64,000 nucleotides of DNA from the NCBI RefSeq assembly GCF_003289645.1, contig NZ_QLYX01000013.1:62001-126000 (forward strand). The letters run 5' to 3'. The notes beneath the pieces are model-generated. The model was not told where the DNA came from. It was given only the letters and a program-made list of their open reading frames with translations, and ran no database searches. The DNA is from Actinomadura craniellae. Lineage in GTDB: Bacteria > Actinomycetota > Actinomycetes > Streptosporangiales > Streptosporangiaceae. This document shows, piece by piece, positions 49,981 to 58,339 of the stretch (position 1 is the stretch's first letter; each line of letters begins with the position of its first letter). A program made the position numbers and the translations under genes.

Positions 49981-52266
49981 ATGGTCGAGATCCCCTTGGC
50001 GGTGCATCGGCGCACCTGCCCGCTGTGCGAAGCGATGTGCGGGTTGAAGATCCATGTACGCGGCGACGAGGTCGAGAAGATCACACCGGATGCGGACGAC
50101 GTGTGGTCCAAGGGCCACATCTGCCCGAAGGGCACCACGCTGGGCGCCCTGCACCACGATCCCGACCGGCTGCGGCGTCCCGTGGTCAAGCAGCCCGACG
50201 GGACGTTCAAGGAGGTCTCCTACGCCGAGGCGTACGCGCGCTGCGACGAGCTTCTCGCACCGGTCATCGCCGAGCACGGCATCGAGGCGGTCACCGCGTA
50301 CGTCGGCAACCCGCTCGCGCACGCCTTCGACCTGAGCCGGTACGTCGGCATCCTCATCGGGATGTCCGGCATCCCGATGATCTACTCGCCCGGGGTCGTC
50401 GACCAGTGGCCGAAGAACGTCGGCGCCCACCTGATGTACGGCGGCATGTGGAAGATCCCGGTGCCGGACGTCCAGCGCACCGACCTGTTCATCGCCATGG
50501 GCGCCAACCCGCAGGCCTCGCAGGGCTCGCTGATGGCGTGCCCGGACGTGATGGGCGAGATCTCGCGGATCCGCCGGGAGGGCGGCCGCGTCGTCGTGGT
50601 CGACCCGCGGCGCACCGGCACCGCGGCCAAGGCCGACGAGTGGATCCCGATCGTGCCCGGCACCGACGCGGCGTTCCTGATGGCGATGGTCCACGTGCTC
50701 TTCGCGGAGGGCCTGGTCGAGCTCGGGCACGTGGCGGAACTGGTCGAGGGCGGCCGGGACGCCGTCGACGCGCTCGGACGGCTGGCCGGGCCGTGGACCC
50801 CGGAACGGGTCGCCGGGGCCACCGGCGTCCCCGCGGACCGGATCCGGGGCCTCGCCCGGGAGCTGGCGACCACGCGACGCGCGGTGCTGTACGGCCGGAT
50901 CGGCCTGTGCAACCAGGAGTTCGGGACGCTCGCGAGCTGGCTGGTCGACGTCGTGAACATCCTCACCGGCCACTTCGACGTCGAGGGCGGCCTGATGTTC
51001 CCGCTCCCGGCGGCCTGGACGGTCAGCGACCTGCCGATGCCCGGGCTGGAGAAGGGCGCGCCCAACTTCGGCCGGTGGCGCAGCCGGGTGCGCGGGGCTC
51101 CCGAGGTGCTCGGGCACGTCCCGGTGTCCTGCCTGCACGAGGAGATCACCACGCCCGGCGAGGGCCGGATCCGCGCCCTGTTCACGGTCGCCGGCAATCC
51201 CGTCCTGTCCTCGCCCGAGGGGGACCGGCTCGACGCCGCGCTGCCGCGGCTCGACGCGATGATCAGCCTGGACCTGTGGATCAACGAGACCACCCGGCAC
51301 GCCGACGTGATCTTTCCGGGCTTCTCGGCGCTGGAGTCGCCGCACTTCGACGACATGATCTGGATGTTCGCGGTGCGCAGCGGCGCGAAGTTCTCCCCAC
51401 CGGTGTTCGAGCCGGTCGAGGAACGGCCGGGGGAGTGGGAGATCCTGATCCGGCTCGCCGGGGCCTGCCTCGGCACGCCGATGGCCGACCTCGACGTCGC
51501 CACCATCGACGACGGGTTCTTCGACGTCCTCGCGATGGCGCACGGTGTGGACGGCGCGGCCGCCCGCGCGCACTACACCGAGGGCGGGCCGATGCGGCTG
51601 CTCGACCTGCAGATCCGCTCCGGCCCGTTCGGCGACCGGTACGGGGAGGACCCCGACGGCCTCACCCTGGACAAGGTCCGGTCCCGGCCCGACGGCATCG
51701 ACCTGGGCCCGATGCGCCCCCGGCTCCGTGACGTCCTCGACACCGAGAGCGGCCGGCTCGTCCTCGCTCCGCCGTACATCACCGCCGACCTGACCCGCCT
51801 GGAGGGACGCCTCGACCGTCCCCGCCCCGAACTGGTCCTGGTGAACCGGCGGCACCTGCGCTCGAACAACTCCTGGCTGCACAACGTCCCGAACCTGGTG
51901 AAGGGCACCAACCGCTGCACCCTGCTCATGCACCCCGAGGACGCCGCCGGCCGCGGCCTCGCCGACGGCGACCTCGTCCGCGTCACCTCCCAGAGCGGCT
52001 CGATCGAGATCCCCCTGGAGATCGACGACGGCATCATGACCGGCGTCGTCTCGACCCCCCACGGCTGGGGCCACGGCAAGGACGGCGCCCGCCTGGCGGT
52101 CGCCGCCACCCGGCCGGGCGTCAACACCAACACCCTGTCCCCCGGCCACCTGGTCGACGTCCTCTCCGGTAACGCCATGGTCAACGGCTTCGAGGTGACC
52201 GTCACCCCCGCCACCCCCTGGGAACCGGTCTCGGAGAGAACCGCACGGCCGGGCAGGACGACGTGA
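49981..52266 (+). CDS. Molybdopterin oxidoreductase (DMSO reductase/formate dehydrogenase family)
   Basis: The 761-residue enzyme should carry a bis-molybdopterin-guanine dinucleotide cofactor and one [4Fe-4S] cluster; the cluster ligands are Cys13, Cys16, Cys20 and Cys48 (CPLCEAMCG, GHICPKG). The Mo-pocket region is MGANPQASQGSLMACPD (about 175) and the C-terminal molybdopterin-binding barrel begins near NRRHLRSNNSWLHN (about 620). There is no Tat signal, so it is probably cytoplasmic. Substrate unknown. A TACCGT -10 box ends 6 nt before ATG 49981 (leaderless). No partner subunits are adjacent. Confidence 0.9.
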   Translation: MVEIPLAVHRRTCPLCEAMCGLKIHVRGDEVEKITPDADDVWSKGHICPKGTTLGALHHDPDRLRRPVVKQPDGTFKEVSYAEAYARCDELLAPVIAEHGIEAVTAYVGNPLAHAFDLSRYVGILIGMSGIPMIYSPGVVDQWPKNVGAHLMYGGMWKIPVPDVQRTDLFIAMGANPQASQGSLMACPDVMGEISRIRREGGRVVVVDPRRTGTAAKADEWIPIVPGTDAAFLMAMVHVLFAEGLVELGHVAELVEGGRDAVDALGRLAGPWTPERVAGATGVPADRIRGLARELATTRRAVLYGRIGLCNQEFGTLASWLVDVVNILTGHFDVEGGLMFPLPAAWTVSDLPMPGLEKGAPNFGRWRSRVRGAPEVLGHVPVSCLHEEITTPGEGRIRALFTVAGNPVLSSPEGDRLDAALPRLDAMISLDLWINETTRHADVIFPGFSALESPHFDDMIWMFAVRSGAKFSPPVFEPVEERPGEWEILIRLAGACLGTPMADLDVATIDDGFFDVLAMAHGVDGAAARAHYTEGGPMRLLDLQIRSGPFGDRYGEDPDGLTLDKVRSRPDGIDLGPMRPRLRDVLDTESGRLVLAPPYITADLTRLEGRLDRPRPELVLVNRRHLRSNNSWLHNVPNLVKGTNRCTLLMHPEDAAGRGLADGDLVRVTSQSGSIEIPLEIDDGIMTGVVSTPHGWGHGKDGARLAVAATRPGVNTNTLSPGHLVDVLSGNAMVNGFEVTVTPATPWEPVSERTARPGRTT

Positions 52267-52377
52267 TCCGTTTCGAGGACCTGCCCGGCGTGCGGCCGTT
52301 CACGCACCGCCCTGGGCGCGCTGTCCGAGGAGGCCGGCGGCTGCGAAACGGAGATGCCCGGCCGGGCGCCGGTCGGG

Positions 52378-52383
52378 TAGCGT
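52378..52383 (+). promoter_or_regulatory. -10 box of the MFS leader transcript
   Basis: TAGCGT (52378-52383) ends 7 nt before the leader-peptide ATG (52391), so the mRNA probably starts on that codon (leaderless). Confidence 0.55.
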
Positions 52384-52390
52384 GCGGGCC

Positions 52391-52456
52391 ATGTCGAGTC
52401 CCGAGTCGGCCAAGGTGGGGGCTTTCGGTCACGCCGTCAGCCCCCTGAACCACTGA
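52391..52456 (+). CDS. Leader peptide of the chloramphenicol-exporter-like gene
   Basis: The 21-residue frame begins MSSPESAKVGAFG and ends HAVSPLNH. It starts leaderless, and two GC-rich hairpins lie between it and the MFS gene. Cmx-type chloramphenicol exporters of other actinobacteria have been described as induced through a leader peptide whose translation is stalled by the drug, and this arrangement fits that model. The peptide is too short for homology proof. Confidence 0.65.
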   Translation: MSSPESAKVGAFGHAVSPLNH

Positions 52457-52467
52457 GTTCATAGCCG

Positions 52468-52512
52468 CCGTCCCGCCGCGTTCCGCGGCCGGACGGGTGC
52501 GCCCCCGGGCGC
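52468..52512 (+). promoter_or_regulatory. Attenuator hairpins between leader peptide and MFS gene
   Basis: Hairpin 1 spans 52468-52496: CCGTCC-c-GCCGCG pairs with CGCGGC-c-GGACGG around a 3-nt loop with one C-C mismatch. Hairpin 2 spans 52499-52512: GCGCCC/GGGCGC. Hairpin 1 begins 11 nt after the leader stop, so a ribosome stalled near the end of the leader could disrupt it. Confidence 0.55.
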
Positions 52513-52567
52513 TGACCGCGGTGACGGGATGACCTTCTCGTCCTTCTCCTCACCTCGGAGCCACTCG

Positions 52568-53743
52568 ATGCCTCTTCCGCTGTACCTGCTCGCCCTGGCG
52601 GTCTTCGCCATGGGCACCTCCGAATTCATGCTCGCCGGCCTCCTCCCGGACATCGCCTCCGACCTCGACGTCCCGGTCGGAACGGCGGGCACGCTCACCT
52701 CGGCCTTCGCGATCGGAATGGTCGTCGGTGCCCCGCTCATGGCGGGGCTCGCCCGGACCTGGCCCGGACGGTCCAGCCTGTTCGGGTTCGTCCTGGTGTT
52801 CTCGGCGGCCCACGCCGTGGGCGCCGCCACCACGAGCTTCCCGATCCTGCTCGCGACCCGGGTGGTCGCCGCGCTCGCGAACGCGGGGTTCCTCGCCGTG
52901 GCCCTCACGACCGCCACCACGCTGGTCCCGCCCGGCAGGAAGGGACGCGCGCTCGCCGTGCTGCTCTCGGGCACCACGGTGGCCACGATCGCCGGTGTCC
53001 CAGGGGGGTCGGTACTCGGCACGCTGCTCGGCTGGCGGGCCACGTTCTGGGCCGTCACCGCCCTCTGCCTGCCCGCGGCCATCGGCATCCTCGCCGGAAT
53101 CCCCGCACGCCGTGCGCGGAACGGCACGGCCGGCGGGCCGGCCCTGCGAGCGGAGCTCGCCCGGCTGAAAAGCCCACGGTTGCTCCGGGCCATGCTGCTC
53201 GGCGCGCTGGTGAACGCGGCGACCTTCGCCAGTTTCACCTTCCTCGCCCCCGTCGTGACCGGGACCGCCGGGCTGGGCGAGCTGTGGATCTCCGTCGCCC
53301 TGGTGCTCTTCGGCGCCGGTTCCCTCGCCGGTGTCACCGCCGCCGGCCGGCTGTCCGACCAGCGCCCCGGCCTGGTCATCGCGGCCGGCGGTCCGCTGCT
53401 CCTCATCGGCTGGCCGGCCACGGCCGTGCTGGCCGGCGAGCCGGCCGCCCTGCTCGCCCTCGTGTTCCTCCAGGGCGCGCTGTCGTTCGCGGTGGGCAGC
53501 ACGCTGATCACACGGGTCCTCTACGCGGCGGCGGGAGCCCCCACCATGGCCGGCTCCTACGCGACCGCGGCTCTCAACGTCGGCGCCACCGCCGGACCCC
53601 TGATCGCCGCGGCCACCCTCGGCACCGCGGCCGGCGACCTCGGGCCGCTCTGGGCGAGCGGGCTCCTCGTCGCCGGCGCGCTGCTCGTCGCCTTCCCCCT
53701 GCGCACCGTGATCGCCGGTCGGAGCGGCGAGGCGCTCCGGTGA
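52568..53743 (+). CDS. MFS exporter of the Cmx/CmlR chloramphenicol-resistance type
   Basis: The 391-residue 12-helix transporter begins MPLPLYLLALAVFAMGTSEF, then MLAGLLPDIASDLDV, which closely matches, from memory, Cmx/CmlR chloramphenicol efflux proteins. The intracellular loop and a GxxxGPxxG-like stretch (GVPGGSVLGTLLG) are present. ATG 52568 was chosen for CGGAG 7 nt upstream; the in-frame ATG 52529 adds 13 polar residues. Drug specificity is a family inference. Likely induced through the leader peptide upstream. Confidence 0.85.
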   Translation: MPLPLYLLALAVFAMGTSEFMLAGLLPDIASDLDVPVGTAGTLTSAFAIGMVVGAPLMAGLARTWPGRSSLFGFVLVFSAAHAVGAATTSFPILLATRVVAALANAGFLAVALTTATTLVPPGRKGRALAVLLSGTTVATIAGVPGGSVLGTLLGWRATFWAVTALCLPAAIGILAGIPARRARNGTAGGPALRAELARLKSPRLLRAMLLGALVNAATFASFTFLAPVVTGTAGLGELWISVALVLFGAGSLAGVTAAGRLSDQRPGLVIAAGGPLLLIGWPATAVLAGEPAALLALVFLQGALSFAVGSTLITRVLYAAAGAPTMAGSYATAALNVGATAGPLIAAATLGTAAGDLGPLWASGLLVAGALLVAFPLRTVIAGRSGEALR

Positions 53744-53857
53744 CGCGTGCGAACACCCCCGAACATCGAGGGACGCCGGAGGCCCGTCGAACGCCGCCGT
53801 ACCCGCCCGACCGCGCAGGCCGGCGTCTCTCATCTTCCGCCGCTAGCTTCACGCCGC

Positions 53858-54616
53858 ATGAATCACGGGACCCCCCACCGCCCGGCCGACTCCGACTTCC
53901 GAGCGCGGGAACGGGCCGCCGCGGCACGCCGGCGACACGCGCGCGGCCCGCTGCTGGTCGCGGCCGGCGCCACCGCGCTCCTGATCGTCGTGGATCTCGC
54001 CGTCCGGAGCTACCACGAGTACGTTGCACCGGTACCCGCGCTCAGGATGGTGTTCAACGTGGGCGCGGAGGGCAACCTGGCGTCCTGGTGGAACAGCGCG
54101 CTGCTGCTCTCGGTGGCGGGCGCGGCGATCGTGGCGGCGCTGCTCACCGCCCCGGGCGCCCGGCCGGGCCGGCCGTCATGGCTGGCACTGGCCGCGGCCG
54201 CGGCGTGGCTGAGCTTCGACGAGACGGTCCAGGTCCACGAGCGCCTCGCCGGGCTCGGCCAGGAGTGGGCGGGCGGCCTCGGCCTGTCCCTGCCGACGTA
54301 CACGTGGGTGCTGCCGGGCGCGGCGATGGCGCTGACCGGCGCGGTACTGGCCGTGCTGTGGGCCCGCCGCCTCCCGCGCGACCAGCGGCTGGGCCTCCTC
54401 GGAGCACTGGCGGTCTACGTCACCGGGGCGCTCGTCGTGGAGGCGTTCAACGGGTGGGCGAACCGGCAGGGGGCGCACGAGGTGTACGCGCTCGGCACGA
54501 GCCTGGAGGAGGCCATGGAGATGGGAGCGTGCCTGCTGGCCCTCGCCGTCCTCGCCCGCATGGTGACCTTCACGCACGACCCCGATGCGGACCGCATGGT
54601 GGTCCGCCTGCGCTGA
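53858..54616 (+). CDS. Polytopic membrane protein of unknown function
   Basis: The 252-residue protein has about six membrane segments after an Arg-rich cytoplasmic start. The conserved-looking motif LSFDETVQVHERLAGLGQEW lies in the first third, and an acidic YALGTSLEEAMEMGACLLA near the end. I do not recognise a family with assigned function. ATG 53858 follows a TAGCTT box (53844-53849) by 8 nt, suggesting a leaderless mRNA; the frame is open further upstream to 53747 but that part is Arg/Pro-rich. Confidence 0.7.
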   Translation: MNHGTPHRPADSDFRARERAAAARRRHARGPLLVAAGATALLIVVDLAVRSYHEYVAPVPALRMVFNVGAEGNLASWWNSALLLSVAGAAIVAALLTAPGARPGRPSWLALAAAAAWLSFDETVQVHERLAGLGQEWAGGLGLSLPTYTWVLPGAAMALTGAVLAVLWARRLPRDQRLGLLGALAVYVTGALVVEAFNGWANRQGAHEVYALGTSLEEAMEMGACLLALAVLARMVTFTHDPDADRMVVRLR

Positions 54617-54843
54617 GCCCGGGCCGCCCGCCCCGCATTCCGCGGACTCGTGGTGGCCGCCTCGATGAGAACGGCATGAGAGGCCTTTCATCTTCGAAGC
54701 GCGGCCGACCGGTCCCGACCTCATCCGGTACGGCGTCACCGTGACCCGAAAATCGAGTGACCGTGACGATGCGGCGGTTGTACGGATGCCGCTGCGGATG
54801 GCCCCCTTCCTGCGGGAGGCTGTGGACAGGTTGGAGGGTCTTG

Positions 54844-55383
54844 ATGCGCGCGATGGTGGATCTCCCCGCAACGCTGGGAGTCGAGGGCTGGGCCGAGCTG
54901 TTCGGTTCGGCCTCTGTCGGCCTCGACCACCTTGAGTTGCGCGACTCCTACGCGCTGGACACCGAAGACGAGAGGTACCTCTGGTGGCGGGAGCACCGTG
55001 CCGAGCTGCCACGTGAGGAGCATCCCTGGTGGGACCTGACGGCGGCGACCGCCGCGCGAGGAGTGCTGATCCGTCGCGCGCGGATCGTGTCGGTGCCGGT
55101 CACGGAGTACATCGCCTTCGAGCACGCGGCCTCCTGGCAGAACGTTGCGGCGGGGGAGCACCTGCGCTGGCTGCCGCGCTCGCGGGCCTCGGACCTGCTG
55201 GTGCCGGGAAACGACTTTTGGCTGATCGACGGGGAACGTGTGCTGTTCAACCTGTTCGACGGCGAGGGAAGGCCGACCGGCAAGCAGTTCACCGATGACG
55301 CCGAGGTCGTCAAGGCCGTCGGGGCGTCGTTCACGGCCGTGTGGGAACGGGCCACCGACCACGCCGAGTTCCGGCTCGGCTGA
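54844..55383 (+). CDS. DUF6879-type protein
   Basis: The 179-residue protein has the pattern of a family found next to XRE/DUF397 genes in actinomycetes: LFGSASVGLDHLELRDSYAL, RRARIVSVPVTEYIAFEHA, NVAAGEHLRWLPRSRASDLL and NDFWLIDGERVLFNLFDGEG. Its function is unknown. ATG 54844 has GGAGGG 6 nt upstream. The next gene is a broken XRE regulator, which in intact loci is its usual neighbour. Confidence 0.75.
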   Translation: MRAMVDLPATLGVEGWAELFGSASVGLDHLELRDSYALDTEDERYLWWREHRAELPREEHPWWDLTAATAARGVLIRRARIVSVPVTEYIAFEHAASWQNVAAGEHLRWLPRSRASDLLVPGNDFWLIDGERVLFNLFDGEGRPTGKQFTDDAEVVKAVGASFTAVWERATDHAEFRLG

Positions 55384-55406
55384 CTCTCCGGACTTCGCGT
55401 CGTCCC

Positions 55407-55577
55407 ATGCAGTTTCCCCCTTCGCGGCCTCCCGGCGTCCAGTCGGCGCGGCGGGCCCTTGCGGACCGGCTTCACGAGATCCGTGAGAGGGCCGGCCTCT
55501 CCAGCAAGGCCCTGGCCGAGACGGCGGGATGGCACGTGGGTGACCGACGACGGACGTGGCGGTTGTCCTGGCGGTAA
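55407..55577 (+). pseudogene. Truncated XRE (Scr1-type) regulator
   Basis: The frame reads as the start of a DUF5753-type XRE regulator, ADRLHEIRERAGLSSKALAE followed by TAGWH. It then runs into unrelated Arg-rich sequence (VGDRRRTWRLSW) and stops at 56 residues. The family normally has about 270-290 residues, so most of the helix-turn-helix and all of the ligand domain are missing. A deletion after the TAGWH codons is the simplest cause. An intact relative lies at 57394-58203. Confidence 0.75.
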
Positions 55578-55672
55578 CGGCCTGCTGCCCGAGTTGGAGC
55601 GGCCTTGTTCGGCCCCGGACGGCGTGTAACAATTTAACGACTTCTCGCTCATGAAGGTGAGGTAAGTCCGTT

Positions 55673-55942
55673 ATGGCACGTCCGTGGGAGGCTGATCCGG
55701 CCGCGGGATTCAGGCGCAGGCTGGGCAAGTCCGCAGGTGAGTTAGGCAACACCAACGCAGACCCCACCTGCCCCGACATCTGGGAGCTGGACAACGGCGA
55801 TGTCGCAGTGATCGGCCGGGATCTGACCGCTCAGTACGCCAGACAACTGCCGCCCGGGGTGTCGATTGGAGACGACGAACGGCTCGTGGTGCTTCCACGG
55901 AACATGGTGATCGCTGCGAAGCCGGACATTCCCGATGCTTGA
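55673..55942 (+). CDS. Small actinobacterial protein of unknown function
   Basis: The 89-residue protein includes LGKSAGELGNTNADPTCPDI and ENGDVAVIGRDLT-like text (LDNGDVAVIGRDLTAQYARQ). From memory such short proteins occur in Actinomadura-like genomes beside DUF6879 genes. No catalytic motif is visible. ATG 55673 has GAGG about 12 nt upstream. Its stop overlaps the start of the next gene by 8 bp, so the two are coupled. Confidence 0.75.
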   Translation: MARPWEADPAAGFRRRLGKSAGELGNTNADPTCPDIWELDNGDVAVIGRDLTAQYARQLPPGVSIGDDERLVVLPRNMVIAAKPDIPDA

Positions 55943-56525
55943 GCGGGTACGGGATCTCCCTGCCGTCGATCTGGACGCGCAGGGCTATCTCGACGACTTC
56001 TGGCGGCATCACGAGCGGATCGACGGGGCGTTCTGGAAGCTGGAGCGCATCCAGACCTTCCGCGAGCCCGAGGACCCCGGCTGGGTCGCGATGATCTCCG
56101 GTGACTGGGGCCGCGCCCTCGCCCTGATCGAGGAGCAACGGCCCGCCACAGTGAGCGGGCGGGGCAGCCACCGGCTCCGGGTCGTCGAGCGGCCCGTCAC
56201 CCCCTACGTGCAGTGGGAGTTGCATGCGCTGCGGCCCAGGGCCGAGGCCGGTGCCCAGGACGTCCGGGTACTGGACGCCGCCGAGATCCGCCACCTGGAG
56301 ACCGGCCGGACCCTGCCCGAACTGGTGTTCCTCGGTACCGAGGTGATGTACGAGGTGCTGTACGACGGCACCGGCACGCACTCGGGCGGGCGCCGGCACG
56401 ACGACCCCGGCGTGATCGCCGCCTGCCACCGCGAACTCGCCGAACTCCACGCCAAGGGCGAGGACCTGCGCACCTACTTCGACCGCGAGATAGCCCCGCT
56501 GCCGGCACCCGGCGGCACCGGCTGA
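55935..56525 (+). CDS. Second DUF6879-type protein
   Basis: The 196-residue protein shows the C-terminal layout of DUF6879 proteins: RPVTPYVQWELHALRPRAEA, LPELVFLGTEVMYEVLYDGT, and a basic/acidic helical end (ELHAKGEDLRTYFDREI). It is diverged from the protein at 54844. Function unknown. It overlaps the small gene upstream and is followed by a long palindrome. Confidence 0.7.
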   Translation: MLERVRDLPAVDLDAQGYLDDFWRHHERIDGAFWKLERIQTFREPEDPGWVAMISGDWGRALALIEEQRPATVSGRGSHRLRVVERPVTPYVQWELHALRPRAEAGAQDVRVLDAAEIRHLETGRTLPELVFLGTEVMYEVLYDGTGTHSGGRRHDDPGVIAACHRELAELHAKGEDLRTYFDREIAPLPAPGGTG

Positions 56526-56594
56526 CCGAGAGGACCGACCGGTGCGAGCCCGCCCCGCCAGGCGCGTCCCCCCTCGTGATCGCTCTCGTCTGGC

Positions 56595-56650
56595 GGGTGA
56601 TCCTTCAGCATCCGGTGCGCCATAGCGCCTTGGATGCTGAAGGATCACCC
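56595..56650. repeat. Long palindrome with the GAAGGATCA core
   Basis: GGGTGATCCTTCAGCATCC (56595-56613) pairs perfectly over 19 bp with its complement at 56632-56650; the loop itself can form GCGC-cata-GCGC. The core GGTGATCCTTC matches the palindrome at 19207-19246. It may serve as a terminator for the DUF6879 gene, but its recurrence suggests a dispersed repeat family. Confidence 0.75.
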
Positions 56651-56729
56651 TGGTAGGGGCCACTCAGGAGGGTGGGCGCAGTTGATGCCGATGCCGTGGG
56701 GGGCTGTTGACCTTGCTTCGAGACAGGTA

Positions 56730-56915
56730 TTAGGCGCTGGTGGCCGCTCGTAGGGCGGCACGCAGCGTGGTGGGGGTCGCGAGTAGGACGGGTCCGTTCG
56801 GGTCCTTGCTGTCGCGTATCGCGACCATGCCGGGGAGGGCGGCGAGTTCGATGCAGTTGCCGCCGTTTTCGCTGCTTCGGCTGGCCTTGCGCCAGGCGAG
56901 GTTGCTCAGGTCCAT
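56730..56915 (-). CDS. DUF397 protein (third in operon)
   Basis: The 61-residue protein has the complete DUF397 pattern: LAWRKASRSSENGGNCIELA and VAIRDSKDPNGPVLL. DUF397 proteins are small partners of XRE/DUF5753 regulators (Scr2/Scr1 type) and can behave like one half of a toxin-antitoxin-like pair. Its 3' two thirds are nearly identical in DNA to the DUF397 gene at 57218-57403, much closer than to the middle gene. It is the last gene of the minus-strand operon. Confidence 0.88.
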   Translation of the reverse strand: MDLSNLAWRKASRSSENGGNCIELAALPGMVAIRDSKDPNGPVLLATPTTLRAALRAATSA

Positions 56916-57006
56916 CGTTCCAGGGCCTCTCGCGTAGAGGTGCGCGTCGCTTTCGTCGGCTACCGGTTACGTCAGCCGCTCTTGGAGGGCGGAGGCGTAG
57001 CGATGT

Positions 57007-57195
57007 TCAGCCAGTGGTGGCCGCCAGCACGACGGTGCGTAGTGCGGCGGGGGTCACCAGCAGCACGGGGCCCTCGGGGTCCTTGCTGTCACGCACTGCC
57101 ACCAGGCCGGTAAGCCCAGCGATTTCGACGCAGTCGCCACCGTTGTTCAGGCTTCGGGACGCTTTGCGCCACACGAGATTCGTCATGTCGTCCAT
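57007..57195 (-). CDS. DUF397 protein (second in operon)
   Basis: The 62-residue protein has VWRKASRSLNNGGDCVEIAG and VAVRDSKDPEGPVLLVTP. It is clearly diverged from the two flanking copies at both DNA and protein level. It lies 22 bp behind the first DUF397 gene in the operon led by the XRE regulator. Confidence 0.88.
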   Translation of the reverse strand: MDDMTNLVWRKASRSLNNGGDCVEIAGLTGLVAVRDSKDPEGPVLLVTPAALRTVVLAATTG

Positions 57196-57217
57196 CGTTT
57201 CGTGGCCACCTTGACGG

Positions 57218-57403
57218 TTAGGCGCTGGTGGCCGTCCGTAGGGCGGCGCGCAGCGTGGTGGGGGGCGCGAGTAGGACGGGTCCGTTCGGGTCCTTGCTGT
57301 CGCGTATCGCGACCATGCCGGGGAAGGCGGCGAGTTCCACGCAGTTGCCGCCGTTGGAACCGCTGTAGCTGCTTCTGCGCCACCTGGCGTTGGTCAGGTC
57401 CAT
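57218..57403 (-). CDS. DUF397 protein (first in operon)
   Basis: The 61-residue protein has WRRSSYSGSNGGNCVELAAF and VAIRDSKDPNGPVLLAPP. Its start overlaps the end of the XRE regulator gene by 10 bp, so the two are translationally coupled, the normal Scr1-Scr2 arrangement. Confidence 0.9.
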   Translation of the reverse strand: MDLTNARWRRSSYSGSNGGNCVELAAFPGMVAIRDSKDPNGPVLLAPPTTLRAALRTATSA

Positions 57404-58203
57404 TTTTCTTGGACCACCTTCCTAATCAGTTCACATGACATCTGTTCCGTGAGTGCCCGTGAACGGAGAGCGACTAGAGTTCGCGCTAGGGTGGACAACT
57501 CCGCCGGGTCGTCTGTTGTGATGCCGCGTACCGCTGTATCGATGTAAGCGATCTCACTGCGATCCGCCATCGTTGCCACCGCGAACGCGCCCATATTGCC
57601 GTCGTGCTCGCCACTTGCCAACACTACTTGAACCGTGACGTTGGGCAGTGCGCTCATGATCAGTAGGTGCTCTAGCTGCTCTTTCATGATCTCAGCGGTA
57701 CCGACCAGTCGATGAAGCGCTTGCTCATCGATGAGCAACACCAGTGTTGGCAGAGCGGTTCCGTCGTCACTGGTGAGGATGGTCTGACGGCTGAGCCGAG
57801 CGTCCGCGGCCTCCTGGTTGCCTTGCAGAATCGCTAATGCGTAAGCCGGAGTTTGCCCCAGTCCCGGCATCACAGAATGCTCCCAGCAGATCAGCATTGC
57901 TGCATCTGCTTCGATCTTGGGCCAGTCGAACCAGATCGGCACCGGGTGGCCGTCTTTGTTCAGGTCCTCCCACAGGCTGACGAGTGAGCCGTCCGCATCC
58001 AGGTAGTCGTCCACGATCTCTACGAATGATCGTGTGGCACGCTTCTTGCCGGCTTCGATCCGGCTCACCTGCGGTCCGCTCACCTTCGTCAGGTGAGCGA
58101 TGGTCTCCTGCTTGACTCCTTTGGCCTCCCGCATCCGGCGCATCTGACGACCGAAGGCGACGAGTGCGGGGGACTCTCGGGGGCGCTGTCGCCGAGGGGG
58201 CAT
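57394..58203 (-). CDS. XRE-family regulator with DUF5753 (Scr1-type)
   Basis: The 269-residue regulator has an N-terminal helix-turn-helix (MRRMREAKGVKQETIAHLTK, SGPQVSRIEAGKKRATRS, about 18-55) and a C-terminal DUF5753 domain (about 85-265, WEHSVMPGLGQTPAYALAIL, then LVLLIDEQALHRLVGT). Such proteins control DUF397 partners and development or antibiotic production in streptomycetes. ATG 58203 was chosen from the family start (MPPRRQRPRESP) and a nearby AGGA; ATG 58263 adds 20 residues. A TACGAT -10 box lies at 58286-58281. It is divergent from an anti-sigma-like ATPase gene. Confidence 0.88.
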   Translation of the reverse strand: MPPRRQRPRESPALVAFGRQMRRMREAKGVKQETIAHLTKVSGPQVSRIEAGKKRATRSFVEIVDDYLDADGSLVSLWEDLNKDGHPVPIWFDWPKIEADAAMLICWEHSVMPGLGQTPAYALAILQGNQEAADARLSRQTILTSDDGTALPTLVLLIDEQALHRLVGTAEIMKEQLEHLLIMSALPNVTVQVVLASGEHDGNMGAFAVATMADRSEIAYIDTAVRGITTDDPAELSTLARTLVALRSRALTEQMSCELIRKVVQEKWT

Positions 58204-58339
58204 AGTTCCTGCCTCTCGATGGAATTTGCCGGTTCTGATCAGCTGTCTGCCGCTGCCTGCCATCTATGGGCGGTAGGCACATCGTAGGCAGAAAAGTGTC
58301 TCAATGTAGGCCGTACGCCACGGAAAGTTAGGAGCGGTC

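Larger units (their letters stand above)
56729..57357. repeat. Near-identical DUF397 copies flanking a diverged one
   Basis: About 140 bp at 56729-56869 and 57217-57357 differ at only a handful of positions, while the intervening DUF397 gene is much less alike. This indicates a recent duplication or gene conversion between the outer copies. Confidence 0.8.
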
